A DNA stretch of 64,000 nt, from assembly GCF_002563925.1 (NCBI RefSeq), contig NZ_PDJD01000001.1, positions 1,184,973 to 1,248,972 on the forward strand, written 5' to 3'. This DNA comes from Serinibacter salmoneus. Lineage in GTDB: Bacteria > Actinomycetota > Actinomycetes > Actinomycetales > Beutenbergiaceae. Positions 1 through 8,480 of this stretch are shown here, piece after piece (positions within the stretch are counted from its first letter, which is position 1; the number at the start of each line of letters is the position of its first letter). Both the position numbers and the translations under genes were made by a program. Under the pieces are notes generated by a model that ran no database searches, had not been told where the DNA came from, and saw only the letters and a list, made by a program, of their open reading frames with translations.

Positions 1-173
1 TTCTCCACCACGCCGGCCACGGGGGAGGGGACCTCGGTGTCGACCTTGTCGGTCGAGACCTCCAGCAGGGGCTCGTCCACCTCGATGCTCTCGCCGACCT
101 CCTTCAGCCAGCGCGTCACGGTGCCCTCCGTCACACTCTCGCCAAGGGCGGGCATCTTCACGGACTCTGCCAT
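1..173 (-). CDS. sucB: 2-oxoacid dehydrogenase E2 component, N-terminal lipoyl domain (partial)
   Basis: This is the first 57 codons of a dihydrolipoamide acyltransferase; the rest lies beyond the left edge. The visible part is a lipoyl domain, [16 protein letters not shown] near the start and the lipoylation motif STDKVDTEV around residues 41-49, whose Lys carries lipoate. The E2 core of 2-oxoglutarate or another 2-oxoacid dehydrogenase moves acyl groups from E1 to CoA in the cytoplasm. The ATG at 173 has a good ribosome binding site (GAAGGAG, about 178-184). It lies 135 bp downstream of pepA on the same strand, a common actinobacterial neighbourhood, although lpd, which often sits between them, is absent here. 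SucB is the likeliest identity, but the catalytic domain needed to prove the substrate is not visible. Confidence 0.85.
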   Translation of the reverse strand, partial: MAESVKMPALGESVTEGTVTRWLKEVGESIEVDEPLLEVSTDKVDTEVPSPVAGVVE

Positions 174-308
174 CGTCTCTCCTTCATAGTGCCGACGCAT
201 TACGGGATCACCCGGCGAACGTCGGCGCGGCCTCGTCGCAGGTATCGATCATCTCTATCTTGGCACTCCTGCGGCTCGAGCAGGGACCAGCGTGGTGTGG
301 GTTGGTGC

Positions 309-1787
309 CTACTTCTCGGTGAACGACTCGAGATAGGTCACCAGGGTTCGCAGTCCGAAACCCGTTCCGCCCTTCGGGGTGTAGCCCCACGGGCCACTCT
401 CGTTGAACGACGGTCCGGCGATGTCGATGTGTCCCCACGGCGTGGTTCCAACGAATTCCCGCAGGAACAGGCCCGCTGTGAGCATGCCGCCGAACTTCCC
501 ACCGATGTTCGCGAGGTCGGCGACCGGCGAATTCAGACCCTCGCGGAGGTCCTCCGGCAGGGGCATCGCCCACGCGGACTCACCCGCGGCTGTGGCACGG
601 GTCACGATCGCGTCGCGAACCTCCGGCGAGCCCATCACACCGGCGACGCGCGGCCCCAGGGCCACCATCTGGGCGCCGGTCAGGGTGGCGATGTCGATCA
701 CCGCATCCGGCTCCAGGGCGATCGCCTCGGTGAGGGCATCGGCCATGACCAGACGCCCCTCGGCGTCGGTGTTGAGGACCTCCACGGTCTTCCCGCTGCG
801 CATCGTCACGATGTCCCCGGGGCGCTGCGCAGCACCCGAGGGCATGTTCTCCGCCAGGGCGAGGAAACCGGTCACGGCGATCGGGAGAGCCAGTGCCTCC
901 GCCGCGAGCACCGCGTGCAGCACCGTGGCCGCACCCGCCATGTCGGTCTTCATCGTGGTCATGCCCGTCGGGGGCTTGAGCGACAAACCGCCGGAGTCGA
1001 AGGTGATGCCCTTGCCCACCAGGGCGACGTGCGCCTTCGCGCGGGTGGGCTCATAACTCAGGGTGACCAGGCGAGGAGGTCGCGTGGACCCCTGACCCAC
1101 GCCGACCAGGCCACCGAAGCCTCCGGCGCGCAACGCCTGCTCGTCCAGGGTCGAGACCTTCACCTTGGTGCCGGATGCGGCCTTGCGGGCGATCTCGGCG
1201 AAGGCCTCCGGGTACAGGTCGTTGGGCGCCGTGTTCACGAGGTCGCGCACCGCCATCGCTGCGGTGGCCGTGATGTGTGCACGCGCGACCGCCGACTTCA
1301 CGTCCCGCGTGCGGGCCTTGGAGGTCAGGACAGTGATCTGGGCCGCCTCGGTCGACTCGCCCGCCCGGTAGCGCGTGAAGGCGTAGCCGCCGAGGGTCGC
1401 GCCCTCGGCGCAGGCGGCCACTGTCGAGGCGTCATCGCGCGGAGCGAGCACAGCGATCGCAGAGCGGCCGGACAGGGCGCGCACCGCGGCTCCCGTCGCG
1501 CGGCGCACGGCGTCGGCCTCGAGGTCGCCGGCAACGGCGCCCACACCGACGGTCACGACCACATCGGCACGCATCACGGCCGGCGCAGGGATGACCGTGA
1601 CCTCCTCCGCCTTGCCCCTCAGGCGCAGCGCGGCGATCGCGTCGGCCAGCTCGTCCGTGAGGACGGCCGGCACCTCGCCGAGGGGCTGCGCGGTCCCAGG
1701 TTCCTCGCCCTGGGCCAGCAGGATCACCAGCGCGTCGGAGTCGACGGTGTCGGCGGAACGGGACAGCAGAGTCGGGGCAGCAACCAT
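309..1787 (-). CDS. pepA: Leucyl aminopeptidase, M17 family
   Basis: This 492-residue cytosolic metallo-aminopeptidase removes N-terminal residues (Leu preferred) from peptides during protein turnover. The C-terminal catalytic half carries the M17 hallmarks GKGITFDSGGLSLKP (Lys and Asp metal ligands), KTDMAGAA and the signature NTDAEGRLVMADAL. The N-terminal third is the more variable macro-like domain. Length fits the family. An in-frame extension to 1937 exists, but the ATG at 1787 is preferred because a TACGAT -10 box lies 7 nt upstream, predicting a leaderless mRNA, and because the extension has no family similarity. It is divergent from the membrane protein gene at 1864, so the short intergenic region holds two back-to-back promoters. 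Confidence 0.95.
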   Translation of the reverse strand: MVAAPTLLSRSADTVDSDALVILLAQGEEPGTAQPLGEVPAVLTDELADAIAALRLRGKAEEVTVIPAPAVMRADVVVTVGVGAVAGDLEADAVRRATGAAVRALSGRSAIAVLAPRDDASTVAACAEGATLGGYAFTRYRAGESTEAAQITVLTSKARTRDVKSAVARAHITATAAMAVRDLVNTAPNDLYPEAFAEIARKAASGTKVKVSTLDEQALRAGGFGGLVGVGQGSTRPPRLVTLSYEPTRAKAHVALVGKGITFDSGGLSLKPPTGMTTMKTDMAGAATVLHAVLAAEALALPIAVTGFLALAENMPSGAAQRPGDIVTMRSGKTVEVLNTDAEGRLVMADALTEAIALEPDAVIDIATLTGAQMVALGPRVAGVMGSPEVRDAIVTRATAAGESAWAMPLPEDLREGLNSPVADLANIGGKFGGMLTAGLFLREFVGTTPWGHIDIAGPSFNESGPWGYTPKGGTGFGLRTLVTYLESFTEK

Positions 1788-1794
1788 GCTCCTG

Positions 1795-1800
1795 ATCGTA
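1795..1800 (-). promoter_or_regulatory. -10 box for pepA (leaderless)
   Basis: TACGAT on the minus strand, 7 nt before the ATG at 1787. No convincing -35 is seen. Confidence 0.6.
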
Positions 1801-1850
1801 GTCACCTTTGCGCACCTGCGAGCGGTGAGGACTCGGCGGCCCGCGTGACC

Positions 1851-1856
1851 TAGTCT
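1851..1856 (+). promoter_or_regulatory. -10 box for the 1864 gene (leaderless)
   Basis: TAGTCT, 7 nt before the GTG at 1864. It lies back to back with the pepA -10 box. Confidence 0.6.
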
Positions 1857-1863
1857 GTGGCCT

Positions 1864-2217
1864 GTGCTGTTAGCGATCGTCCTGGCCTGCGCAGCGGCCG
1901 CCGTCGTGGGGATCTGGGCACTCGTGCATGCGGTCACCGACCGCCCGGTGCTGGGTCGCCAGGTTCCCGCACTCGTGGCCGCCGAGGTGCTCCTGCTCGT
2001 TCAGGCGATCGTCGCGGGCATCCAGATCGCCGCCGGTCACCGGGTCGCCGACCCGGTGACCCTCTGGGGCTACCTGGTCACGGTGGCGCTGATGTTCCCG
2101 ATCGCCTTCGGGTGGGCGTTCGTGGAACGTAGCCGGTGGAGCTCGGTCGTCCTCGTGGTGGCCGGGGTGGCAGTGCTGGCCATGCAGATGCGGGTCTACC
2201 AACTGTGGGGGGCGTGA
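1864..2217 (+). CDS. Small four-helix membrane protein
   Basis: This 117-residue hydrophobic protein has about four predicted transmembrane helices (roughly residues 2-24, 38-58, 68-88 and 92-110) and short loops. I recognise no catalytic motif. The GTG start is supported by a TAGTCT -10 box 7 nt upstream. Its stop and the next start are one base apart (TGAGATG), so it is translationally coupled to the second membrane protein gene at 2219, which suggests the two products act together. Small paired membrane proteins next to pyrD or pepA occur in related actinobacteria, but their function is unknown to me. Confidence 0.8.
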   Translation: MLLAIVLACAAAAVVGIWALVHAVTDRPVLGRQVPALVAAEVLLLVQAIVAGIQIAAGHRVADPVTLWGYLVTVALMFPIAFGWAFVERSRWSSVVLVVAGVAVLAMQMRVYQLWGA

Positions 2218-2218
2218 G

Positions 2219-2647
2219 ATGACAGACTCCGGGGTCGCGGACACCCGACGCCGGGCCTACGGGGTCGGCCGGGTGCTGATCGCCGTCTACGGCGTGTTCG
2301 CCGTCTCGGCCACCGCCCGGGCAAGCGTTCAACTCATCCGGGACGCGTCGCAGGCGCCCGTGGCCTACTCGTTGTCGGCCTTCGCCGCCGCCGTCTACGT
2401 GGTGGCCACGATCGCGCTCGCGCACAACGGTCGACGCATGCGCCGGGTCGCGTGGGTCGCGGTGGTGGTGGAACTGATCGGCGTGGTGAGCGTGGGCGTG
2501 TGGTCCTTCGTCGATCCCGCAGCGTTCCCGGAGGCGACCGTATGGTCGCACTTCGGTCAGGGATACGCCTTCGTCCCGCTGGTCCTGCCGATCCTCGGCA
2601 TCGCCTGGCTGGTGCGCTCGAACCCGGCGGCCCTCGCGCGCGCCTGA
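2219..2647 (+). CDS. Integral membrane protein, four helices
   Basis: This 142-residue protein begins with a short basic cytoplasmic stretch (about residues 1-18) followed by four hydrophobic segments near 19-38, 50-70, 76-97 and 113-132. It resembles conserved actinobacterial membrane proteins of unknown role. No enzymatic motif is visible. It is the second gene of a two-gene unit with the membrane protein that ends one base before its ATG. The next gene, pyrD, has its own promoter, so it is probably not part of this operon. Confidence 0.8.
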   Translation: MTDSGVADTRRRAYGVGRVLIAVYGVFAVSATARASVQLIRDASQAPVAYSLSAFAAAVYVVATIALAHNGRRMRRVAWVAVVVELIGVVSVGVWSFVDPAAFPEATVWSHFGQGYAFVPLVLPILGIAWLVRSNPAALARA

Positions 2648-2689
2648 CCGCGTGGGTGGGGATGCACCGGCCGGGAGCCGTGTGCTCGC

Positions 2690-2695
2690 TAGATT
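2690..2695 (+). promoter_or_regulatory. -10 box for pyrD (leaderless)
   Basis: TAGATT, 6 nt before the GTG at 2702. The other candidate GTG at 2696 abuts the box and could not be transcribed from it. Confidence 0.6.
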
Positions 2696-2701
2696 GTGGG
2701 G

Positions 2702-3754
2702 GTGACCTCCCCGCACCCGCTCTACGGCCTCATCTTCCGCGCTGTCTTCACCCGCCTGGACCCGGAGGTTGCCCATCATCGGGCGGCACGCGCCATCGCC
2801 GCCGCCGGTGCCTTCGAGCCGGCGCGGCGCGCGCTCGAGGCGACCCTCGGCCGCGGGGCTGCCAGAGGTGGAGGCGGCCCGCAGGTGTTCGGCAGGCGTC
2901 TGAGTTCCCCGTTGGGCGTGGCTGCCGGGTTCGACAAGAACGCCACGATGGTGCTGGGCCTGCTTGCGCTGGGCTTCTCGCACGTCGAGATCGGCACGGT
3001 CACCGCGTACGCGCAGCCCGGCAACGAGCCACCCCGGCTCTTCCGGCTCGTGGCGGACCGGGCGCTGGTCAATCGCATGGGCTTCAACAACGTGGGCAGC
3101 GAGCGTGTGGCGCAGCGACTGTCCCAGCTCCGGGCAACTCGTGCCGGGGCCCGGGCCGTGATCGGTGTCAACATCGGCAAGACGAAGGTGACACCGAGCG
3201 AGGAGGCACCGCAGGACTACGCCCGCAGTGCTCGAGCGCTCGCGCCCTACGCCGACTACCTGGTCGTGAACGTCTCGAGCCCCAATACCCCCGGGCTGCG
3301 GGACCTGCAGGCCGTGGACAGCCTGCGCCCGATCCTCGCGGCGGTGCGCGACGCCGTCGCATCCGTCACCCCACGCAGCGTGCCGATCCTGGTGAAGATC
3401 GCCCCGGACCTCGCGGACGAGGACATCACGCAGGTGGCGCGACTCGTGGGTGAACTGGACCTGGCCGGGGTGGTGGCCACCAACACCACCATCCGGCACG
3501 ATCACGGGGCGGGTGGGCTCTCCGGCGAGCCGCTGCGGGAACGCTCCCTCGCCGTCGTCCGCCTCGTGCGGGCCTCTCTGGACGCACTCGAGGGGGGCGA
3601 GCGCAAGGTCGTGATCGGGGTCGGCGGGATCTCCAGCACGCAGGACGCCCGAGCGATGCTCGCGGCCGGCGCCACCCTGGTGCAGGCCTACAGCGCGTTC
3701 ATCTACTCCGGGCCGGCATGGCCGGGGAAGGTCGCCCGGGCACTGGGCCGGTAG
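2702..3754 (+). CDS. pyrD: Dihydroorotate dehydrogenase (quinone), class 2
   Basis: This 350-residue FMN enzyme oxidises dihydroorotate to orotate and passes electrons to membrane quinone in pyrimidine synthesis. The N-terminal helical extension ([18 protein letters not shown]) that attaches class 2 enzymes to the membrane is present. The barrel shows [10 protein letters not shown] (FMN site), [37 protein letters not shown] with the class 2 catalytic Ser, VKIAPDL, and the phosphate-binding IGVGGISS near the C-terminus. GTG 2702 is chosen over GTG 2696 because of the leaderless promoter spacing. It is transcribed alone, convergent with the DUF3043 gene. Confidence 0.95.
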   Translation: MTSPHPLYGLIFRAVFTRLDPEVAHHRAARAIAAAGAFEPARRALEATLGRGAARGGGGPQVFGRRLSSPLGVAAGFDKNATMVLGLLALGFSHVEIGTVTAYAQPGNEPPRLFRLVADRALVNRMGFNNVGSERVAQRLSQLRATRAGARAVIGVNIGKTKVTPSEEAPQDYARSARALAPYADYLVVNVSSPNTPGLRDLQAVDSLRPILAAVRDAVASVTPRSVPILVKIAPDLADEDITQVARLVGELDLAGVVATNTTIRHDHGAGGLSGEPLRERSLAVVRLVRASLDALEGGERKVVIGVGGISSTQDARAMLAAGATLVQAYSAFIYSGPAWPGKVARALGR

Positions 3755-3775
3755 CGGCCGGTCGAACCGGGCGCC

Positions 3776-4381
3776 TCAGGCGGGGAACTGTCCCCGCTTG
3801 ACCTGCGGCTTGGGCATCCGGGTGGGACGCATCTGGAAGGAGCGGATCGCGGCGTACATCACGCCGCCCTTCTGCAACTGATCGGCGCCCCACTTCGCCA
3901 CGATGCGCTTGCGGATGCGGCGGCCGAGCAGCACGGAGTCCAGGATCGCCACGCCGACCACCAGGTAGAGGGTCAGCAGCATCGGCACGGCGACCTGTGC
4001 GTCGTTGCCGAACACGAACGTCAGCAGGATGAACACGAAAGCCAGCGGGAGGAAGAACTCCCCGAGCGACCAGCGCGCGTCGACGTAGTCGCGGATGAAG
4101 CGGCGCTGCTCACCACGGTGCTGGTGCGGCATGTATCGGTCGTCGCCGGTGACCATCGCCTCGTTCATCTTCGCCCGCGCCTCGGCGTTGCGCTTGCGCT
4201 GCTCCGCGCGCGCCGCCTTGCGGTCGTTGACCACGAGGGGACGGCGATGCTTGGCCTCCGCCTCCTTGCGGGTGGGCGTGGGACGGCCCTTGCCCGAGCG
4301 CGGGTCGGTCACCGGGGCGTCCTGGGCGCCGGTCACCGTGGTGGGTGCAGCCTCGCCCTTGTCCTTCTTCTGTCCGAACAC
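3776..4381 (-). CDS. DUF3043 membrane protein
   Basis: This 201-residue actinobacterial membrane protein has a long charged N-terminal half (Lys/Arg/Glu-rich; GKGRPTPTRKEAEAKHRRP is typical of DUF3043), followed by YMPHQHRGEQRRFIRDYVD, then two transmembrane helices (about residues 107-130 and 135-155) and a basic tail. Its function is unknown; the family is widely conserved in actinobacteria. The start is GTG 4381, 7 nt after a TACCCT -10 box, which predicts a leaderless transcript. The longer in-frame extension to 4504 overlaps the divergent dipeptidase gene and is not family-like. Confidence 0.9.
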   Translation of the reverse strand: MFGQKKDKGEAAPTTVTGAQDAPVTDPRSGKGRPTPTRKEAEAKHRRPLVVNDRKAARAEQRKRNAEARAKMNEAMVTGDDRYMPHQHRGEQRRFIRDYVDARWSLGEFFLPLAFVFILLTFVFGNDAQVAVPMLLTLYLVVGVAILDSVLLGRRIRKRIVAKWGADQLQKGGVMYAAIRSFQMRPTRMPKPQVKRGQFPA

Positions 4382-4388
4382 GCCCTCC

Positions 4389-4394
4389 AGGGTA
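4389..4394 (-). promoter_or_regulatory. -10 box for the DUF3043 gene (leaderless)
   Basis: TACCCT on the minus strand, 7 nt before the GTG at 4381. Confidence 0.55.
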
Positions 4395-4427
4395 GTCGAG
4401 GACGCGGGGGTCTCGGCCCGGGCGCAG

Positions 4428-4433
4428 TAGGTT
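4428..4433 (+). promoter_or_regulatory. -10 box for the M20 dipeptidase gene (leaderless)
   Basis: TAGGTT, 6 nt before the GTG at 4440. Confidence 0.55.
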
Positions 4434-4439
4434 CGTGGG

Positions 4440-5846
4440 GTGACACGTGAGCTTCCCCTCTCCCATGACCTCCGCCACGCCCTGCACGAGGGCATCGCCG
4501 CCACGTTCGAGGGCGTGCAGCGCGACCTCGCCGACCTCGTGCGTGTCCCCTCGGTCTCCGCCGCGGCATTCGACCCCGCGCACGTGACGGCGAGCGCCCG
4601 GGCGGTCGCCGCACTGCTGCGCGACGCGGGGATGCCGCAGGTCGAGATCCTCTCGGTTCCCGGCGGGGCGCCCGCGGTGCTCGCCCACCGCGCGGGCGAC
4701 GGCGCCGGGCACGTGCTCCTCTACGCCCACCACGACGTGCAGCCGCCGGGCGAGGGCTGGAGCAGCGACCCGTTCGAGCCGGTGATCCGGGAGGGCCGGA
4801 TGTACGGCCGGGGCGCGGCGGACGACAAGGCCGGGGTGATGGCACACGTCGGGGCGATCCGGGCGCTGCTCGCCCAGGCCTCGGCCGCCCCCGGAGCGCT
4901 GCCGCTTCCCGCGATCACCGTGTTCGTGGAGGGCGAGGAGGAGGTCGGGTCTCCCACGTTCGCGCAGTTCCTGCGCACCTACGGCGACCGGTTGGCGGCC
5001 GATGTGGTGGTCGTGGCCGACTCGGCGAATTGGAAGGTGGGCATCCCGGCCCTCACCACCTCCTTGCGCGGCCTGGTGGACGCCGTGGTGCAGGTCGACG
5101 TGCTCGAGCACGCCGTGCACTCGGGAATGTTCGGCGGCCCGGTGCTGGATGCCACCACCCAGCTCGTCCGGCTGCTGGCCACGCTGCACGACGACGCGGG
5201 CGACGTCGCGGTGGCCGGGCTGGACCGCGTGCCCACCGCGGATCTGGACTACCCCGAGGACGTCTTCCGTCAGGAGGCCGGGGTGCTGCCCGGACTCACC
5301 CTGTCCGGCACGGGCAGCCTGCCCGACCGGCTGTGGGGCAAGAGCGCACTGAGCATCATCGGGATCGACGCCACCGCCGTGGACCGTGCCTCCAACACGC
5401 TCGCGCACACCGCACGCGCCAAGATCAGCATGCGACTGGCTCCCGGGCAGGATCCGGGCGAGGCGGAGGCCGCGCTCCTGGCGCACCTGCAGGCCGCGGC
5501 GCCGACCACCTGCCGTGTCACGCTGCACCCGGGGGAGCGCGGCTCCGGTTTCCTCGCGCCGCGCGGCGCCGCCAGCGACCTTGCCCACGCCGCCTTCGCC
5601 CAGGCCTGGGGTCGGGAGTCGGTCGAGGTCGGAATCGGTGGCTCGATCCCCTTCATCGCCGATCTGGTGACGCTCAACCCGGACTCCGCGATCCTCATCA
5701 CCGGGGTCGAGGACCCGCACTCGCGGGCGCACGGCGCGGATGAGTCGGTGCACCTGGGGGAGTTGCGCAAGGCCGTGGAGGCCGAGGCGTTGCTCCTCGC
5801 GGCCGTCGGCGCGGGCGGCCTCTCCGGCGGAGTCCCGCGGGCGTGA
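4440..5846 (+). CDS. M20 family dipeptidase
   Basis: This 468-residue zinc-dependent cytosolic peptidase of the M20 family (carnosinase/PepV-like) hydrolyses dipeptides. The metal and catalytic motifs are visible: YAHHDVQPPG (His ligand and Asp), GRGAADDKAG (bridging Asp), VEGEEEVGS (catalytic Glu pair) and a C-terminal His in DPHSRAHGADE. The dimerisation lid lies between about residues 205 and 320. The GTG start follows a TAGGTT -10 box by 6 nt. It shares a 4-bp GTGA overlap with the next gene, so the two are translated together. Confidence 0.93.
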   Translation: MTRELPLSHDLRHALHEGIAATFEGVQRDLADLVRVPSVSAAAFDPAHVTASARAVAALLRDAGMPQVEILSVPGGAPAVLAHRAGDGAGHVLLYAHHDVQPPGEGWSSDPFEPVIREGRMYGRGAADDKAGVMAHVGAIRALLAQASAAPGALPLPAITVFVEGEEEVGSPTFAQFLRTYGDRLAADVVVVADSANWKVGIPALTTSLRGLVDAVVQVDVLEHAVHSGMFGGPVLDATTQLVRLLATLHDDAGDVAVAGLDRVPTADLDYPEDVFRQEAGVLPGLTLSGTGSLPDRLWGKSALSIIGIDATAVDRASNTLAHTARAKISMRLAPGQDPGEAEAALLAHLQAAAPTTCRVTLHPGERGSGFLAPRGAASDLAHAAFAQAWGRESVEVGIGGSIPFIADLVTLNPDSAILITGVEDPHSRAHGADESVHLGELRKAVEAEALLLAAVGAGGLSGGVPRA

Positions 5847-6946
5847 AGGTGCTGATCGGGGCCGCCCAGGTCAACGGTCACCGCGCCGTGGAGGTGCTGG
5901 ACGCCGTCGTGCACGGGTGGCGCGAGGGCAACCCGCAGGCCGAACTGGACCCGGTGGTGGCGAGCGACGGCGCAGCGGACCTGCTCGACGCCGTCCAGGC
6001 GCATCGAGGGGGCCGGCGCGGGGTGATCACCGTGCTCGCGGGCGACGGCGTGACCCGCGTCCCCGTGGTCACCCTCCGGGTGGCGGGCACCCTCTACCTG
6101 CAGGCCTCGGACGTGCTCGCCACCACAGCGGTGACCCCCCACCAGGTCGCGGACGCCACCAGCGAGGGCATCGGTTCCCTCGTGCGTGCAGCGGTGGCGC
6201 AGGGTGCGCGCCGCGTCGTGATCGGCGCGGGCACCACCCCCTCGCTCGACTTCGGGGTCGGCATGTTGCGGGGTCTCGCGGCGGGCGCAGAGCAGGCCGG
6301 TGGCGGCGGGGAGGATCTCCCCGGCCTGGTGGCGCGGGCCGTCGAGGCGCTGGCGGGGGTGGAGGTGGTGCTGGCGAGCGCCGAACCGACCGTGGCGCTA
6401 GGCCTGCGCGGCGCCGGCGCCGCGCTGCGCGAACAGATCGGGGCCGGCGCCGCGCAGGCCCTGGAGCAGGAGCGGGCACCCGTGGCGCAGCAACTCCTCG
6501 GGCTCGCGACGGCCAGATCGCGCACCACGGCCGGCGGACTCCTGGCGGGCACACCTGATGGATCGGGTGCCCGGCGGGGCGGAACACCGGGTGCGGGGTG
6601 CGCAGGGGGGCTCGGCGTGGCGGTGGAAGCGCTCGGCGGGCGGATCCTGCCCGGCGCCGAGTTCGTGGGCTCGGAGCTCTCCTTGGCCCACCGCGCCCGG
6701 AGCGCGGACCTGGTGGTCCTGGCCGCGCACCGCCTGGACGCCGTGGAGGCGGACACCGGTGTGGTGGGTGCGTTCGCCCGCGCCGCCGCGCACTGGGGGC
6801 TGGCGACGGTGGCACTGACCACCTCCGGGGAGTTCGACCCGCGGGCGCGTGCCACCCTCGGGGTCGCCGGAGCCGCACAGGTGGGCGGCAGCCCGGCGCA
6901 GTTCGCCGAGTCGGCCCGGCGCGCTGCAGCCGCGTGGCGCTGGTAG
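5843..6946 (+). CDS. Glycerate kinase-like protein, degenerate
   Basis: This 367-residue protein has the layout of type I glycerate kinases (GckA/GlxK). An N-terminal MKVLIGAAQ strand, TSEGIGSLVRAAV in place of the family SRGTGEL region, GARRVVIGAGTTPSLDFGVG where active enzymes have GGSATNDGG, and GTPGAGCAGGLGVAV matching the GAGAAGG loop. The DGGEGT substrate motif is reduced to SDGAADL. I infer shared ancestry but doubtful kinase activity. Translation is coupled to the M20 dipeptidase through a GTGA overlap. The 100 bp after it precede erpA, which has its own promoter. Confidence 0.65.
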   Translation: MKVLIGAAQVNGHRAVEVLDAVVHGWREGNPQAELDPVVASDGAADLLDAVQAHRGGRRGVITVLAGDGVTRVPVVTLRVAGTLYLQASDVLATTAVTPHQVADATSEGIGSLVRAAVAQGARRVVIGAGTTPSLDFGVGMLRGLAAGAEQAGGGGEDLPGLVARAVEALAGVEVVLASAEPTVALGLRGAGAALREQIGAGAAQALEQERAPVAQQLLGLATARSRTTAGGLLAGTPDGSGARRGGTPGAGCAGGLGVAVEALGGRILPGAEFVGSELSLAHRARSADLVVLAAHRLDAVEADTGVVGAFARAAAHWGLATVALTTSGEFDPRARATLGVAGAAQVGGSPAQFAESARRAAAAWRW

Positions 6947-7012
6947 CGGGTGTGGGCACACCCAGGGAACTCCAAGGCACGTGCCCCAGACTGGGCCTCG
7001 GCGAATCCGGCG

Positions 7013-7018
7013 TAGTCT
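7013..7018 (+). promoter_or_regulatory. -10 box for erpA
   Basis: TAGTCT, 31 nt before the ATG at 7050. The short leader carries a GAGGAGA ribosome binding site, so this promoter is not leaderless. Confidence 0.6.
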
Positions 7019-7049
7019 GGATGGACCTGACATCCGCAGAGGAGACATC

Positions 7050-7424
7050 ATGACTGAGACTGCCGCCACCCCGGCCGCCGCGGACACCGACATCCCGACG
7101 CACGAGGTCGACCTGACCGACGTCGCCGCGCAGAAGGTTCGTTCCCTGCTCGAGCAGGAGGGGCGTGACGACCTGCGCCTGCGGATCGCGGTGCAGCCGG
7201 GTGGCTGCTCCGGCCTGATCTACCAGCTCTACTTCGACGAGCGGCTGCTGGACGGCGACGCCCTGCGCGACTTCGATGGTGTGGAGGTCGTGGTGGACCG
7301 GATGAGCGTGCCCTACCTCGCGGGCGCCTCGATCGACTTCGCCGACACGATCGAGAAGCAGGGCTTCACCATCGACAACCCGAACGCCTCGGGTTCCTGC
7401 GCCTGCGGCGACTCCTTCCACTGA
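7050..7424 (+). CDS. erpA: Iron-sulfur cluster insertion protein, A-type carrier
   Basis: This 124-residue A-type carrier (ErpA/IscA/HesB family) receives Fe-S clusters from the SUF machinery and delivers them to apoproteins. The three cluster-binding cysteines are present: one in QPGGCSGLIY and two in GSCACGDSF near the C-terminus. The first 16 or so residues are an Ala/Thr-rich extension. The ATG at 7050 has a GAGGAGA ribosome binding site and a TAGTCT -10 box. It lies upstream of the FKBP gene and the aa3 oxidase genes. In related genomes an A-type carrier often neighbours the qcr/cta region, which fits supply of the QcrA Rieske cluster (inference). Confidence 0.92.
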   Translation: MTETAATPAAADTDIPTHEVDLTDVAAQKVRSLLEQEGRDDLRLRIAVQPGGCSGLIYQLYFDERLLDGDALRDFDGVEVVVDRMSVPYLAGASIDFADTIEKQGFTIDNPNASGSCACGDSFH

Positions 7425-7523
7425 GCCGCTGACCCACGGCTGCTGATCCGCAGCCACCGCACGACCCCCGCGCACGGCGGGGATCGAACCCGCCGCACCG
7501 CGCGGCCCAACCCTGGAGATTAC

Positions 7524-8480
7524 GTGCGTCACTCCGTCGCGGCCGCCTCGCTGGCGGCCCTTGCCCTGCTGGTCACCGGATGCTCCACCGACGGTGAGGA
7601 GGCCGAGGCCTCCTCCTCCGCCTCCGCCTCCGAGGAGTCGGCGACCGGTGGCGACATCGCCATCGGCAACGATGCCGGATTCTCCGCGTCGGGCGCCTTC
7701 GGTGAGAAGCCGACCCTGACCTGGGAGACGGAGGAACCCTCCGAGGAGCTGCAGGTCGAGATCGTCAGCGAGGGCGACGGGGCGGCCGTGGCCGCGGGAG
7801 ACGTGGTGGTCGCGCACTACCTGGGGCAGGTGTTCGGGTCCGAGGACGTCTTCGACAACTCCTACGACCGTGGCGCGTCGTCGGCGTTCTCCCTGAACGG
7901 GGTCATCGAGGGCTGGAGCACCGGGCTGGTGGGCGTGCCCGTCGGATCCCGTGTGCTGCTGACCATCCCGAGCGACCTCGGATACGGGGACGAGGGCAGT
8001 GGCGATCTCATCGCCGGCGGCGACACGCTCGCCTTCGTCGTGGACGTGGAGGCCGCCGTGGCCGCCGACGCATCGGGGCAGGCCGATGCCACCCCGACCG
8101 ACGCCGAGGTCCCCGTCACCATCACCGGGGACCTGGGTTCGCCGGTCACCGAGGTGGTGGTCGCCGACGGCGCAGCGGAGCCGGAGGAGATGACGGTGAC
8201 GGTGCTCGCGGAGGGCACAGGCGAACCGCTCGGCGCCACGGATCAGCTGTTCGCGCAGTACACACTGGCCACCTGGGACAACGCCGAGTCCGAGACCACC
8301 TGGCCGCCGGAGGGCCCCGGGATCACCTCGGCCATCCCCCTGGGCCAGGGCAGCGCCTTCGACGAACTGGAGGGGATCGCCATCGGCTCACGGGTGCTCC
8401 TGACCATTCCCGCCGAGGGGGAGGACACCCAGCCGCTTGCCGTGGTGATCGACCTGGTCGACGCGATGCCGGGCGCCTGA
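7524..8480 (+). CDS. FKBP-type peptidyl-prolyl isomerase lipoprotein, two FKBP-like domains
   Basis: This 318-residue exported protein has an N-terminal signal peptide ending in a lipobox (LLVTGC, Cys20), so it should be lipidated and anchored outside the membrane. A Ser/Glu-rich linker follows. The first FKBP domain (about residues 80-180) has DVVVAHYLGQVF, FDNSYDRG and SRVLLTIPSDLGYGDEG, the usual active-site framework. A second, shorter region (about 215-316) repeats the SRVLLTIP core but lacks the YGD segment, so it is probably non-catalytic. It likely helps extracytoplasmic protein folding. The GTG start follows TGGAG. A strong terminator lies at 8553-8578. Confidence 0.88.
   Translation: MRHSVAAASLAALALLVTGCSTDGEEAEASSSASASEESATGGDIAIGNDAGFSASGAFGEKPTLTWETEEPSEELQVEIVSEGDGAAVAAGDVVVAHYLGQVFGSEDVFDNSYDRGASSAFSLNGVIEGWSTGLVGVPVGSRVLLTIPSDLGYGDEGSGDLIAGGDTLAFVVDVEAAVAADASGQADATPTDAEVPVTITGDLGSPVTEVVVADGAAEPEEMTVTVLAEGTGEPLGATDQLFAQYTLATWDNAESETTWPPEGPGITSAIPLGQGSAFDELEGIAIGSRVLLTIPAEGEDTQPLAVVIDLVDAMPGA

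Noticed and set aside
189-1853. A long plus-strand open frame antisense to pepA
   Set aside because: It is rich in Arg, Gly and His without any domain, and pepA on the other strand is unmistakable. High GC content gives such antisense frames throughout the window.
7476-7494. A tRNA T-arm-like hairpin (GGCGGG, loop GATCGAA, CCCGCC) on the minus strand after erpA
   Set aside because: Only the T-arm pattern is present. The spacing upstream is too short for an anticodon arm and D arm, and no acceptor stem pairs, so it is not a tRNA. It may act as a weak terminator for erpA.
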